A DNA stretch of 64,000 bases from an uncultured Actinobaculum sp. (lineage in GTDB: Bacteria > Actinomycetota > Actinomycetes > Actinomycetales > Actinomycetaceae). The stretch is taken from assembly GCA_938020505.1 (NCBI GenBank), contig CALIHR010000052.1, positions 62,001 through 126,000 of the forward strand, written 5' to 3'. Each line of letters starts with the position of its first letter. Position 1 is the first letter of the stretch. The notes beneath the pieces are model-generated. The model saw nothing but the letters and a program-made list of their open reading frames with translations. It searched no databases and had not been told where the DNA came from. Made by a program: the position numbers and the translations under genes. Positions 26,829 to 36,827 of this stretch are shown in pieces.

Positions 26829-27812
26829 TCAACTCCTAGCCAAGGTGGCGAACTCTGCGCGAGGGTCGGCGTCGCTCGTGGCGCTCGCGAACTCCTCGAC
26901 GGCCTTGCGGGCGTCCTCGGAGAGCTTCTTGGGGACGACGACCTTCAGACGGGCGTACATGTCGCCGCCCTTGAGGCCCTTGCCCCGGACCCTCAAAAGC
27001 TTGTCGGTCGAGGAGCCTTCGGGGACTTTGACGGACACGGCCTTCCCGTCGAGCGTGGGGATCTTCACGGTTGCGCCGAGGGCCGCCTCCGAGAAGGAGA
27101 CCGGCACGTTGACGTACACGTCTTTGCCCTTGAGCTCGTAGACGGGATGCTTCTCGACGTTGACGGTCACGAGGATGTCTCCGTCGGGCCCGCCGTTGAC
27201 GCCGGCTCCGCCCTTGCCCGGCACGCGGATCTTCTGTCCGTCTGTCACGCCCGCCGGGATCTTGGCCGTGACGGAGCGCCCACTCGCAGTGGTGATCTTC
27301 ACCGCGGTCCCGGATGCGGCCTGCCGCAAGGGGATCGACACGCTGGTGACCAGATCGTCTCCCCGCGAGGCCCGGCGAGACGAGCCGAAGCCGAAGCGCG
27401 ATCCGCCGCCGCCCGAGCCGCCGAACATGTTGAAGATGTCCTCGAAGCCGCCCGAAGAGGCGTTCGCCCCTTGCGCACGCCTGCCGAAGGAACCGCCCGA
27501 GCCGCCGAACATCGAGGAAAACATGTCCTCGAAGCCCGCGTCGTTGCCCCCGCCGGCGGTGAAGCGGGCGCCGCCTGCGCCGAAGGCGCGGATTGCGTCG
27601 TACTGCTTGCGGTCCTCCTCATTCGAGAGGACTTGGTAGGCCTCGCCCACCTCCTTGAACCGCTCTTCGGCGGCCGCGTCCCCCGGATTTCTGTCGGGGT
27701 GGTACTGGCGGGCAAGTTTGCGGTAGGCCTTCTTAATGTCCTCTGCCGAAGCGTCTTTCGGCACTCCCAGAGCCGAATAGAAATCCTTGCCGATCCAATC
27801 CTGGTTAGCCAT
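26829..27812 (-). CDS. dnaJ: DnaJ-family co-chaperone without zinc finger (CbpA-like)
   Basis: The 327-residue protein has a J-domain with HPD at 38-40, a long Gly/Phe-rich region with repeated FGGSGG (about 75-160), then two beta-barrel substrate domains with no CxxCxGxG motifs. It is therefore a type II Hsp40, although it occupies the position usually held by DnaJ1 in actinobacterial dnaK operons. It hands substrates to DnaK and stimulates its ATPase. GGAGG precedes ATG 27812. It lies 36 bases from grpE and three bases before the hspR ATG. A zinc-finger DnaJ may exist elsewhere in the genome. Confidence 0.94.
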   Translation of the reverse strand: MANQDWIGKDFYSALGVPKDASAEDIKKAYRKLARQYHPDRNPGDAAAEERFKEVGEAYQVLSNEEDRKQYDAIRAFGAGGARFTAGGGNDAGFEDMFSSMFGGSGGSFGRRAQGANASSGGFEDIFNMFGGSGGGGSRFGFGSSRRASRGDDLVTSVSIPLRQAASGTAVKITTASGRSVTAKIPAGVTDGQKIRVPGKGGAGVNGGPDGDILVTVNVEKHPVYELKGKDVYVNVPVSFSEAALGATVKIPTLDGKAVSVKVPEGSSTDKLLRVRGKGLKGGDMYARLKVVVPKKLSEDARKAVEEFASATSDADPRAEFATLARS

Positions 27813-27848
27813 CGCCCTTCACCTCCTTCATTGTGCGCGACGCGATGT

Positions 27849-28552
27849 TCACTCGGGGGACACCACTGCGACGCGCGCCGGGCGCAGGACCTTCTCGCCG
27901 ATCCGGTACCCCGGCTGAATGAGCGTCTCTATCGTCTCCGCCTCCGCTTCGGCCGACGTCGAATGCATGAGCGCCTCGTGCAAAAGCGGGTCGAAAGCGT
28001 CTCCGACCTTTCCATAGCGCTCGACCCCGAAGGAGGAGGCGAGCGTCGACTCGAACTTCTCCGCGATCGCGGCGAACGGGCCTGTCAAATCGCCGTGCTG
28101 CCGGGCGAGCTCGACGTCGTCCAGAACCGGGAGCAGAGCCTCGACGACGGAGGCGACTCCTTCCTCGCGGCGCACCGCGCCCTCCGTTTTGGAACGGCGG
28201 ACGTAGTTCTTGTACTCCTGCTCGAGGTTGTAGAGGTCGGCTCCGCGCCTGGCAACCTGGTCCTCCAGCGAGGAGATTGTCGCCATCGCCTCGGCGAGCG
28301 GATCGGTCAGACCGGCCGGGTCAGCCGGTTCGGCAGAGGCTGCCGGCCCCGCAGAATCGGTCGACGCCGCCGGCGACGTCGGATCGGCCTGCGCCTCTTT
28401 CGCCGGGGAGGCTCCGGCCGGGCATTCGGGCGCGGCGCCGGGCGCCTCCGCGTCCGTCTGTGCGGCGTCGGGCCCGGCCGGGCGCTCGTCTTGCGGCCCG
28501 GAGGCCGGGACGGACTCGAACTCCGCCCCGGCCTCGTCGAACTCTTGGTTCG

Positions 28553-28556
<4 letters not shown>
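27849..28556 (-). CDS. grpE: Nucleotide-exchange factor GrpE
   Basis: The 235-residue protein has a long acidic Ala/Pro-rich N-terminus (about 1-85), then the paired-helix coiled coil (90-150; LEQEYKNYVRRSK is conserved) and the C-terminal beta domain (YGKVGDAFDPLLHEALM, GYRIGEKVLRPARVAVV). It releases ADP from DnaK. ATG 28556 overlaps the dnaK stop by four bases (ATGA), so translation is coupled. The unstructured N-terminus is longer than in most GrpE proteins. Confidence 0.96.
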
Positions 28557-30424
<1,868 letters not shown>

Positions 30425-30543
30425 GTGTTTTCTCCTTTTCTGCGAGCCTGGCGGCTCGAAGCTCTATGAGCCTGTCGGCTCTAAGTCTCATACACCCCAA
30501 GTCTGGCTCGCCGACCGGGTTATGTCCAGTCGACTCCCCATTT

Positions 30544-30564
30544 CTTGAGTCCATATAGCTCAAC
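30544..30564 (-). promoter_or_regulatory. HAIR operator (HspR-binding inverted repeat) of the dnaK operon
   Basis: On the plus strand the bases read CTTGAGT, CCATATA, GCTCAAC; the consensus is CTTGAGT-N7-ACTCAAG, so the left arm is exact and the right arm differs at two positions. It lies 120 bases upstream of dnaK. Only this one clear copy is visible here. Confidence 0.9.
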
Positions 30565-30618
30565 TTTCACCGCGGGCGGATTATTCCCGCCTTCGGCGAG
30601 GAGTTTTCTTTCGACGCC

Positions 30619-30698
30619 GCTTCGGGGCCCTTCGGCAACGCTTCGGGGCCCTTCGGCGTTGCTCCAGAGCATTTCGGACGCCCCCTGGGGGCGTCCGA
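30619..30698. repeat. Direct repeat and strong palindrome between dnaK and the lipoprotein genes
   Basis: GCTTCGGGGCCCTTCGGC occurs at 30619-30636 and 30640-30657. A palindrome follows at 30674-30698 (TCGGACGCCCCC, one base, then its complement), and part of it (CCGACGCCCCCAGGGG) recurs near 30733-30750. The stretch has no gene. It could insulate the divergent heat-shock and lipoprotein promoters. Confidence 0.7.
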
Positions 30699-30771
30699 TG
30701 TCGGCGCGTCCGGGGCAGGCCCGGCTCACCGCGTCCGACGCCCCCAGGGGACAACTCTCCCAACCCAAGCC

Positions 30772-30799
30772 TTGAAAACGGACGCAAACGTACTATAGT
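30772..30799 (+). promoter_or_regulatory. Candidate promoter of the lipoprotein run
   Basis: TTGAAA (30772-30777), a 16-base spacer, then TATAGT (30794-30799), about 85 bases before the first lipoprotein gene at 30883. It is a housekeeping-sigma type by sequence only. Confidence 0.55.
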
Positions 30800-30882
30800 T
30801 CACATCACACAAGTTATCGTCGCAAGCGCAAGAGCGCCCTCTGCGTCCCTGAGGGCCTCAAAGGAGAGAAAAGGCAACATCC

Positions 30883-31743
30883 ATGCAAAACGACAGAGAA
30901 ACAAGAGCCCGGCAGCGCAGAGGCCGTCGCAGAAGCATGCGTGCACTCGTTGCGGCGTCGTTGGTCGCGGCGCTCGGCGCATGCTCAAGTGTCTCAACCA
31001 AGAACGACCCGGAGGCCGAGCGCATCGTCAAGAAAGTCATAGAAGGGCAAAACGACACCTCGTCCGAGCTTCCCATCGGCGGGAAAGGAGAGACAACCGG
31101 CGGCGCAGACCTGACCGTCAAGCTCAAAACGCAAGCCGACGTTTCAGCCGAGGGCGAGGATCAGGAGGTCGCCCTCGACATCGTCTGGCAGACGGATGCC
31201 GATCAAAACCTCGGCTCGCTCTCCATCGAGTTGGACGCGAAGAACGGAAGAATTGCCAACCTGAACATGTATTTACAGCACACGAACGGCTCCTACGTCG
31301 TCTATCGCAAACTCAACGGCGAGTGGGTTAAAAAGTCGTACGAACGAAACGAACTCATCAAAGCCTTGAGCAATCAGAATGCGACGGCGCAAACTAAAGA
31401 TTGGCTGAAAAACGCAAAGGGATTGACCTATACAAGTTCGGGAAACGAATACACGGTCAAGGGAATTTTAAACTTCAATCCGGCAAAATTTACCAAACTG
31501 ACCGATATCACATTCAATCTCGATGAAGAAGAATCAAATTTTTCAATGAAGGTGAATAAGAAGGACTACTTCGTAAAGTCGCTTACCGGGACTCTCGCCG
31601 GAACTGTTCGACAGGGTTCGACTAAAGGAAAGATAAAAATGGACTTAAGCGTAGAGACGGACAGAAACACTTCCGTCGACCTGTCACTCCCCGAGGAAGC
31701 CAAAGACGCCGTGGAAGGAGACCCTTTGGAGAGCCCGGCCTGA
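30883..31743 (+). CDS. Lipoprotein of the LppX/LprG-like type, paralogue A
   Basis: The 286-residue protein has an unusually arginine-rich n-region and a lipobox LGAC with Cys34. It then has an alternating-strand domain with NxxxYLQHTNGSYVVYRKLNGEWVK-type strands, consistent with the half-barrel lipid-carrier folds of actinobacterial lipoproteins. It ends LSLPEEAKDA-VEGDPLE. It is clearly homologous along its length to 31899-32783, sharing the mature N-terminus SxVSTKNDPEAERIVKKV. Ligand unknown. The 3' half is AT-richer than the genome average. ATG 30883 is chosen because the paralogue has the same basic extension. Confidence 0.8.
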   Translation: MQNDRETRARQRRGRRRSMRALVAASLVAALGACSSVSTKNDPEAERIVKKVIEGQNDTSSELPIGGKGETTGGADLTVKLKTQADVSAEGEDQEVALDIVWQTDADQNLGSLSIELDAKNGRIANLNMYLQHTNGSYVVYRKLNGEWVKKSYERNELIKALSNQNATAQTKDWLKNAKGLTYTSSGNEYTVKGILNFNPAKFTKLTDITFNLDEEESNFSMKVNKKDYFVKSLTGTLAGTVRQGSTKGKIKMDLSVETDRNTSVDLSLPEEAKDAVEGDPLESPA

Positions 31744-31750
31744 CCGGCGT

Positions 31751-31790
31751 CCTTTGGGAACGGCTCCCTTCCGCCCTTTGGGAACGGCTC
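31751..31790. repeat. Short direct repeat between the paralogous lipoprotein genes
   Basis: CCTTTGGGAACGGCTC occurs at 31751-31766 and 31775-31790, directly after the first lipoprotein stop. It could have arisen with the gene duplication. Confidence 0.6.
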
Positions 31791-31898
31791 TCCTCGCCGC
31801 GGCTCTGAGCCCATACGCCGACGCACTAAAGTTCTTGCCAAACACACAAAAACACCATCGGGATCTCCAAGGGTTTTCAAAGAGGAGAGGAGACAGCC

Positions 31899-32783
31899 AT
31901 GCGGGTCGGCGGAAAGACAAGCGCCGGGCGGCGCAGAACCCTGCGCGCGCTCATTGCTGCGCTCTCGGTCGCGGCGCTCGGCGCATGCTCGGGCGTTTCA
32001 ACCAAGAACGACCCGGAGGCTGAGCGGATCGTCAAGAAGGTCATGCAAGCGGAGAAAGAGGACCCGGCCAAGCTTCCTCTTGGCGGGAAAGACGTAACCG
32101 GCGGTGAAGACGTGACGGCCGTCGCCAAAATGCGGCTTAGCATTTCAGACGGGGGCGAGCGTCAAGACGCTGCAGTCGACATGGCCTGGCGGGCGGACGC
32201 CGACAACGAGCTCGGAATTCTCACTTACAAGGTGGACATGGGGGATGGAAGAACTCTTGACTTCAGTCTGTACGTGCAGCAGACAAACGGCGTTTACGTC
32301 GTCCATCGCCAACTCGACGGTGAGTGGGTTCGAAAGTCATACCGGCGAAATGAGCTTGTCGACGCCCTGGAAGACGAGACCATGTCGCCAAAAACTACGG
32401 ACTTGCTGGAGGACGTAAAAGGACTGACTCACGCAAAATCGGGAAACACTCACGTCATAAAGGGAATTCTCGATATGAACCTTTCCGAGTTTCCGAAAAA
32501 GGAGAATCTTATATTTAAAATTAACAAAAAGTATTCGAGATTTACAATGACGGTTAATGAAAAGAGCTATGCCCTGGAATCATTCAAAGGAAACGTGATA
32601 GGAACCGTACGTGAGGGAGCGGCCAGAGGAAAAATGAAGATGGACATCGACATAAAGGTAGACAAAAGCACCCCCGTCCGCCTGTCACTCCCTGAAGAAG
32701 CCAAAGACGCCCCGGAGGGAGACCCTTTCGACGGCGGATCAGATCCGGCGGAGAACCCCGTCGGCGACACGGAGGATGCATAA
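31899..32783 (+). CDS. Lipoprotein of the LppX/LprG-like type, paralogue B
   Basis: The 294-residue paralogue of the preceding gene has Cys30 in LGAC, then SGVSTKNDPEAERIVKKV, the same strand pattern (LYVQQTNGVYVVHRQLDGE) and the same LSLPEEAKDA motif near the end, plus a short Asp/Gly/Pro-rich tail. A strong ribosome site (GGAGAGGAGAC) precedes ATG 31899. Tandem arrangement implies duplication followed by considerable divergence. It is probably cotranscribed with paralogue A or has its own promoter in the 155-base gap. Confidence 0.82.
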   Translation: MRVGGKTSAGRRRTLRALIAALSVAALGACSGVSTKNDPEAERIVKKVMQAEKEDPAKLPLGGKDVTGGEDVTAVAKMRLSISDGGERQDAAVDMAWRADADNELGILTYKVDMGDGRTLDFSLYVQQTNGVYVVHRQLDGEWVRKSYRRNELVDALEDETMSPKTTDLLEDVKGLTHAKSGNTHVIKGILDMNLSEFPKKENLIFKINKKYSRFTMTVNEKSYALESFKGNVIGTVREGAARGKMKMDIDIKVDKSTPVRLSLPEEAKDAPEGDPFDGGSDPAENPVGDTEDA

Positions 32784-33042
32784 GACAACATGGGGCGGGA
32801 GTGACAGCAGGGCTCCTCGAAATGCAACAAGCGACATATCTGAGAGAAAGGCCGCTTTACGCGGCCGCCAGTGCGCCGCCTTCCCTGCGCAAGTCGACTC
32901 TTCCGCGCGAAGCCGCAGATGCGATCCACTAGAAGCTTCGGCAGGGGCGATGCGAGCGGGGTAGGACTCTCCACACAGACGGTGGCGGCATTTGCCCGCC
33001 TTCCGTTAGGGTCGAACAAAACCCGCACGATAAGGAGTGAAA

Positions 33043-33960
33043 ATGTCCCGCAAAGCGATCGCAGTCGCAGCCGTCGCCGCCGTGTTGACGGTCTCCGCCT
33101 GCTCCAGTGAAAAGGCCGCCGACATCGACGGCGCAACCCTGGTGTCGAAAGTCAGTTCAAAGCTCTCTTCAGACGTACAGGGGGGCGACAAGCTTATCAA
33201 GAAGGACGGCACCGTCACCGCTTCGATCGACTTCGAGTTCAAATCGCCCTCGTCCAGTGGGACTGAAGAGGGCAAGGCGAAAGGCGATCTCGAGGTGAAG
33301 GTCGATTCCGAGAAGGACGGAGTCGCAGTCAAGGCCAAGGGAGATTTCAACGGCAAGGGCCTCAAGGGCCTTCCCAGCGGAATAGGCGACAAGGGCTCCG
33401 GCTCGATTGAGGCTTACGGAGAGAAGACCAACCACGGCGGATACAAGTTTTATTTCAACGTAAACGACAAGCAATGGCAGTACGTCTCTGTGGGGAAGGC
33501 AGATTACCAGTCGCTTCTGAGGGAAGTGCAGAAGGCCGCGAAGCAGAAGAGCGGCAACATCAAGGACCAGGTCGACAAGTTTATGAACGACGCGAAGCAG
33601 TACGTCGACATTGACGTCAAGGAGAACGGGGACGATTACATCGCAACCGTCACGCCTAAGGACCTTGTTGTCAATCAGCTGGTTTCCCAGGCCAGCAAGA
33701 AAGGCGTCAAGATCAACAAGAACGATGTCAAGGTCAAGCTTGTCGTGACCGCCAACAAGTCGGACTACTCGCTCAAGGAGATGAAGGCCGACGTGGACAT
33801 CAAGTCCACGGATGACAAGTTCTCGGTCAAGGGCAATGCCAACATCAAGGTCGAGGAGAAGGACGTTTCGATCGACGTCCCCAAGAGCGCGAAGAACGGC
33901 AAGTCCGTTTCTCCTCAGGAATTGTTCGACTCTTCTCAAAAGGCGTTCGCGCGGGACTGA
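33043..33960 (+). CDS. Lysine-rich lipoprotein, LppX/LprG-like
   Basis: The 305-residue protein has a signal peptide ending in VSAC (Cys20). It is rich in Lys, Asp and Ser, and built of amphipathic strands such as YKFYFNVNDKQWQYVSV with a helical middle (DYQSLLREVQKAAKQ). The overall plan resembles the two preceding lipoproteins, though sequence identity is low. AAGGAG lies five bases before ATG 33043, which is preferred over the GTG two codons earlier. The role is unknown; lipid or peptidoglycan precursor handling is possible by analogy only. Confidence 0.82.
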   Translation: MSRKAIAVAAVAAVLTVSACSSEKAADIDGATLVSKVSSKLSSDVQGGDKLIKKDGTVTASIDFEFKSPSSSGTEEGKAKGDLEVKVDSEKDGVAVKAKGDFNGKGLKGLPSGIGDKGSGSIEAYGEKTNHGGYKFYFNVNDKQWQYVSVGKADYQSLLREVQKAAKQKSGNIKDQVDKFMNDAKQYVDIDVKENGDDYIATVTPKDLVVNQLVSQASKKGVKINKNDVKVKLVVTANKSDYSLKEMKADVDIKSTDDKFSVKGNANIKVEEKDVSIDVPKSAKNGKSVSPQELFDSSQKAFARD

Positions 33961-34059
33961 GGCACGCCCAACCAAACGCGTCAGTCCTTGGGGTCGGATC
34001 TTCCAGCCCTGAGAGAACGTGAATCCCGCTGACCCGAGCGGTCACTACGCCCTCGAAGC

Positions 34060-34128
34060 CCGACCGAGGCCAGTATCACGCGTGGCCCTCGGTCGGAGGC
34101 GGGCCGGCTACACGCAAGCCGGCCCGCC
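34060..34128 (+). terminator. Tandem hairpins downstream of the third lipoprotein gene
   Basis: The first hairpin pairs CCGACCGAGGCCA (34060-34072) with 34083-34096, with one bulge. The second is a perfect 12-base-pair stem GGCGGGCCGGCT (34098-34109) with a seven-base loop, followed by CTTCTGTCTTTGG. It is a plausible plus-strand terminator about 140 bases after the stop at 33960. Confidence 0.7.
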
Positions 34129-34264
34129 CTTCTGTCTTTGGTTCGGACAGGCTGTCTTCTTTGGCCCAAACAAGCGCGCCGTCTCAGATTGAGGACAACG
34201 AGAATTGCCTCCGGCGCCCCATACGATAGAATGCCTTTCGGCATCCCCCACGCAGGAGCGCAGT

Positions 34265-35140
34265 ATGACTTTTCGCCACTCTCTTTCTCGAGCCCTATGC
34301 GCATCTTTGGCCCTTCTCGCCTTGGCTTCATGCTCGGGCGGCGGAGATTCCCCGAGCCACGAAAGCACCGCCGATCCCAGAGACGTTCTCGACGCCGCAG
34401 TCGCGGACACAAGCCGAAGCAAGAACGACCCTTTCGGCATCGGAAAGCACGATAAAACGATCAGCGAGACCGAGACCGTTTCCTATGAGGCGTCAACGGG
34501 AAAGCGGGAAAGGAAGACGACGAAGAACATCACCATACGAATAGACGCCGATTCTCGCGTTGCAGAAGCCAAAGGGACGCTTAAGACCACTGGCGTCATG
34601 GGAGCGCCCAAGGAACGCAGCCAGGAGCGACTCAGCTACTACGACGGTTCCGCCAAGGCGCCAACCGCCTACTACAACGACGAGGGATGGCACAGGACGT
34701 CTCGCACACCGGATGGAGAGGCGCCCTTCGACGTCGTCCCTGTTGACACGCCGTCCTTCAAACGCCTCAAGGACCTCACGATCACGGAGGTCGGTCAAAC
34801 TTACGTCATCACGGGAAAGCCGCATTCGAACGGCGGCAAGAACGGCACGGCGGGCGCGATTGATTCGTCCAAAAGCATGGTCTCGGTGACTATTGACAGG
34901 AAGACGAGGAGAATAGGCTCGGTTGAAAGCCGCATCATCGTCATGCGCGACGGCGAACGCGCCTTCGAGGCGAAAAAGTCTCTGAAATACGACTGGAGCC
35001 CGGTCGACGTCGCCGTGCCGCCTGAGGCCAAATCGGCTCCGACGGCCACGCCGAGCACAACACCGACAGCAAGAAGGTCTGCCGCGGAAACGCCCGCCGG
35101 GCCCGAGCCGAGCAGCGCGAACACAGCCGCAAACGGCTAG
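34265..35140 (+). CDS. Lipoprotein, function unknown
   Basis: The 291-residue protein has a signal peptide with lipobox LASC (Cys23) and a Ser/Gly linker. Its domain of strands and turns includes YYDGSAKAPTAYYNDEGW and RKTRRIGSVESRIIV, again reminiscent of LppX/LprG-type or outer-membrane-lipoprotein-carrier-like folds. A Pro/Thr/Ala tail follows. AGGAG lies six bases before ATG 34265; an in-frame ATG at 34205 lacks a ribosome site and would spoil the signal peptide. It is the fourth lipoprotein in a row, but separated by terminator-like hairpins, so probably an independent transcript. Confidence 0.82.
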   Translation: MTFRHSLSRALCASLALLALASCSGGGDSPSHESTADPRDVLDAAVADTSRSKNDPFGIGKHDKTISETETVSYEASTGKRERKTTKNITIRIDADSRVAEAKGTLKTTGVMGAPKERSQERLSYYDGSAKAPTAYYNDEGWHRTSRTPDGEAPFDVVPVDTPSFKRLKDLTITEVGQTYVITGKPHSNGGKNGTAGAIDSSKSMVSVTIDRKTRRIGSVESRIIVMRDGERAFEAKKSLKYDWSPVDVAVPPEAKSAPTATPSTTPTARRSAAETPAGPEPSSANTAANG

Positions 35141-35171
35141 TCGACGGACGGCAGATCGGCGGCCCACCGGC

Positions 35172-36065
35172 TCAATAAGTTGGCCGCTCCGCATTCGCGG
35201 GAGACTGCTCGGCGAACGGTCGCCTCTCCCCCGCCCTGATCGGCGCCTGGACGCCATTGCCGACCGGCGGCATGGGGCACGTGCCGAACGGCGTGAACGC
35301 CGCGGGAAAGTTGGCCGCCCGATTGAAGTCGATTTCCACGGGGCCGGCGCCGCCCCCCTCTGGGGCGTCGAAGGAGACATATCGCCAATCCGCCGTTTCC
35401 ACGCCGTTTGTCCCGTCGTAAAAGACCGCCGTCAAAGTCGACGAGTCCCCTTGAACCACGAGCTTCGCCGAGGCTCCCGCATAGACGAACTCAACGACGC
35501 CGACGATGTGGGCCACGCCGGGCACCGCGGGATTCGCGGTGGTGATCGGGATGTCCCGAGGCTTGTCGAAAGGTTCGAACGTCCCCTTCGCCACAGCCGT
35601 CGGATCGTAGCCGTACACAGGCACGCCCTTGAAGCTCTGCCGCGTGGGGGCGAGGGAATCGCGGACGCGAACGGCGTAGCGCCCGCCTCTTTTCGCGACC
35701 TCCGCGGCCTTCGTTCCGTGCCTCAGGGAGATTTCCGAGCCTCCGTCGTCGAGTTGGAAGACGACCTCCCCTTCGACCGGCGCGCCGTTTCGAGTGACGT
35801 CGTCGTCGGAGGAGAACGTCGCATACACTTTCTCTCCGTCGACCGCCCGCCACGTGCCGGGAAAACCCTCCACGGGCCCGTCGGCGGAGGGGATCCACGT
35901 CAGGGAGGTCAGGCTCAGCCATCCGTGTTCGGAGGCCAAAGCCTCGTTTCGCTCACGGCACCATTGATTCCATGCTTTTTCGGCGTCCGCCGCCTTCTGC
36001 ACGTCGGCTGCCTCATCGGCGTGCGTTGCTTTTTCGGCGTCCGTTCCAACCGCTTCGGGGTCCAT
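35172..36065 (-). CDS. DUF1684 family protein
   Basis: The 297-residue protein (from ATG 36065) carries the DUF1684 hallmarks: HGWLSLTSLTWIP near the N-terminus, the middle VPVYGYDP segment and the C-terminal DFNRAANFPAAFTPFGTCPMPP with a following AGE. The family is cytosolic and has no firmly assigned reaction. Upstream residues are a Glu/Ala-rich helix with a DAEKA repeat. A longer frame begins at 36140, but TACAAT sits six bases before ATG 36065, so a leaderless transcript starting at that ATG is likely. It is not in an obvious operon. Confidence 0.85.
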   Translation of the reverse strand: MDPEAVGTDAEKATHADEAADVQKAADAEKAWNQWCRERNEALASEHGWLSLTSLTWIPSADGPVEGFPGTWRAVDGEKVYATFSSDDDVTRNGAPVEGEVVFQLDDGGSEISLRHGTKAAEVAKRGGRYAVRVRDSLAPTRQSFKGVPVYGYDPTAVAKGTFEPFDKPRDIPITTANPAVPGVAHIVGVVEFVYAGASAKLVVQGDSSTLTAVFYDGTNGVETADWRYVSFDAPEGGGAGPVEIDFNRAANFPAAFTPFGTCPMPPVGNGVQAPIRAGERRPFAEQSPANAERPTY

Positions 36066-36196
36066 AAGCTGATTGTACGCACGTGGGAGGTCATTTGGCT
36101 CGGTGGCGAGAAGAACCACATTGTGACTGGAACCATGCATTGTCGCTTTGCCGTTGCGGGAGGTGGGAGGTAAGCTAATTAGGTCTTAATCGACAC

Positions 36197-36269
36197 GCGC
36201 TCATAGCTCAATGGATAGAGCATCTGACTACGGATCAGAAGGTTGGGGGTTCGAGTCCCTCTGAGCGCG
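36197..36269 (+). tRNA. tRNA-Arg, anticodon ACG
   Basis: The 73-base cloverleaf has acceptor arms GCGCTCA/TGAGCGC (36197-36203 with 36262-36268), anticodon stem TCTGA/TCAGA around the loop CTACGGA (anticodon ACG), T-arm GGGGG-TTCGAGT-CCCTC and discriminator G at 36269. The 3' CCA is not encoded. It reads CGN-type arginine codons after A-to-I editing. A decayed gene pair lies directly downstream. Confidence 0.97.
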
Positions 36270-36389
36270 CCGAGGCTCCGCACTGGTCGACGCGATCCCG
36301 GTGCGGAGTTTTCGCTGCCGTAATCGACCAAAGTTTCCGGTTTTGTGCAAGAATTTGAGGCATTGGATTCGTCAAAATGGAGTGCTCAA

Positions 36390-36827
36390 ATGTCTGAGAC
36401 TGCGGCATATGCCGGCGAACCTTCATCCGTCCTGCAGGGGAAAGACGCGAATGACTATCTAGAGCGCATGGGTCTCCGACCCGTCGAGGTCCACGCAGCC
36501 CTGAAAGCGGGAGACGTTGCCTCGGAGAATACGCCTCCCTATGCCCCGGCCACCGCTCCGGGACTGAATCGCTCGCCGGATAGCCACCGTCCACACAATG
36601 CGCAAGCTGCTGCATAAGCGCGACTGGACATGCGAGGACAGGCAGAACAGACCGACGGCGACCTCGTCCGACGGCGCGTATACATTGTCCTTCGTGCGAG
36701 GCGACGCTTTTGTCGCGGACCCTGACCCCCTCGTCGTGCCGAAAGCCGCCCGGCGAAGAGGCCCGACATACGCGACATCGGCGGAGACGACGTTGACTTC
36801 ACGATCACAGACATCGCCGAACACTGA
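36390..36827 (+). pseudogene. Decayed partner gene of an XRE/ImmA pair
   Basis: From ATG 36390 the frame gives an acidic N-terminal domain, but around 36560-36598 family-like sequence (MRKLLHKRDWTCEDRQN) continues in another frame. A third frame carries the end, IGGDDVDFTITDIAEH, with a TGA at 36825-36827. Actinobacteria often carry a small protein gene immediately before an XRE-ImmA gene, and this one has at least two frame changes and appears shortened in the middle. It follows tRNA-Arg, a common integration target, but no attachment repeat was seen. Confidence 0.6.
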
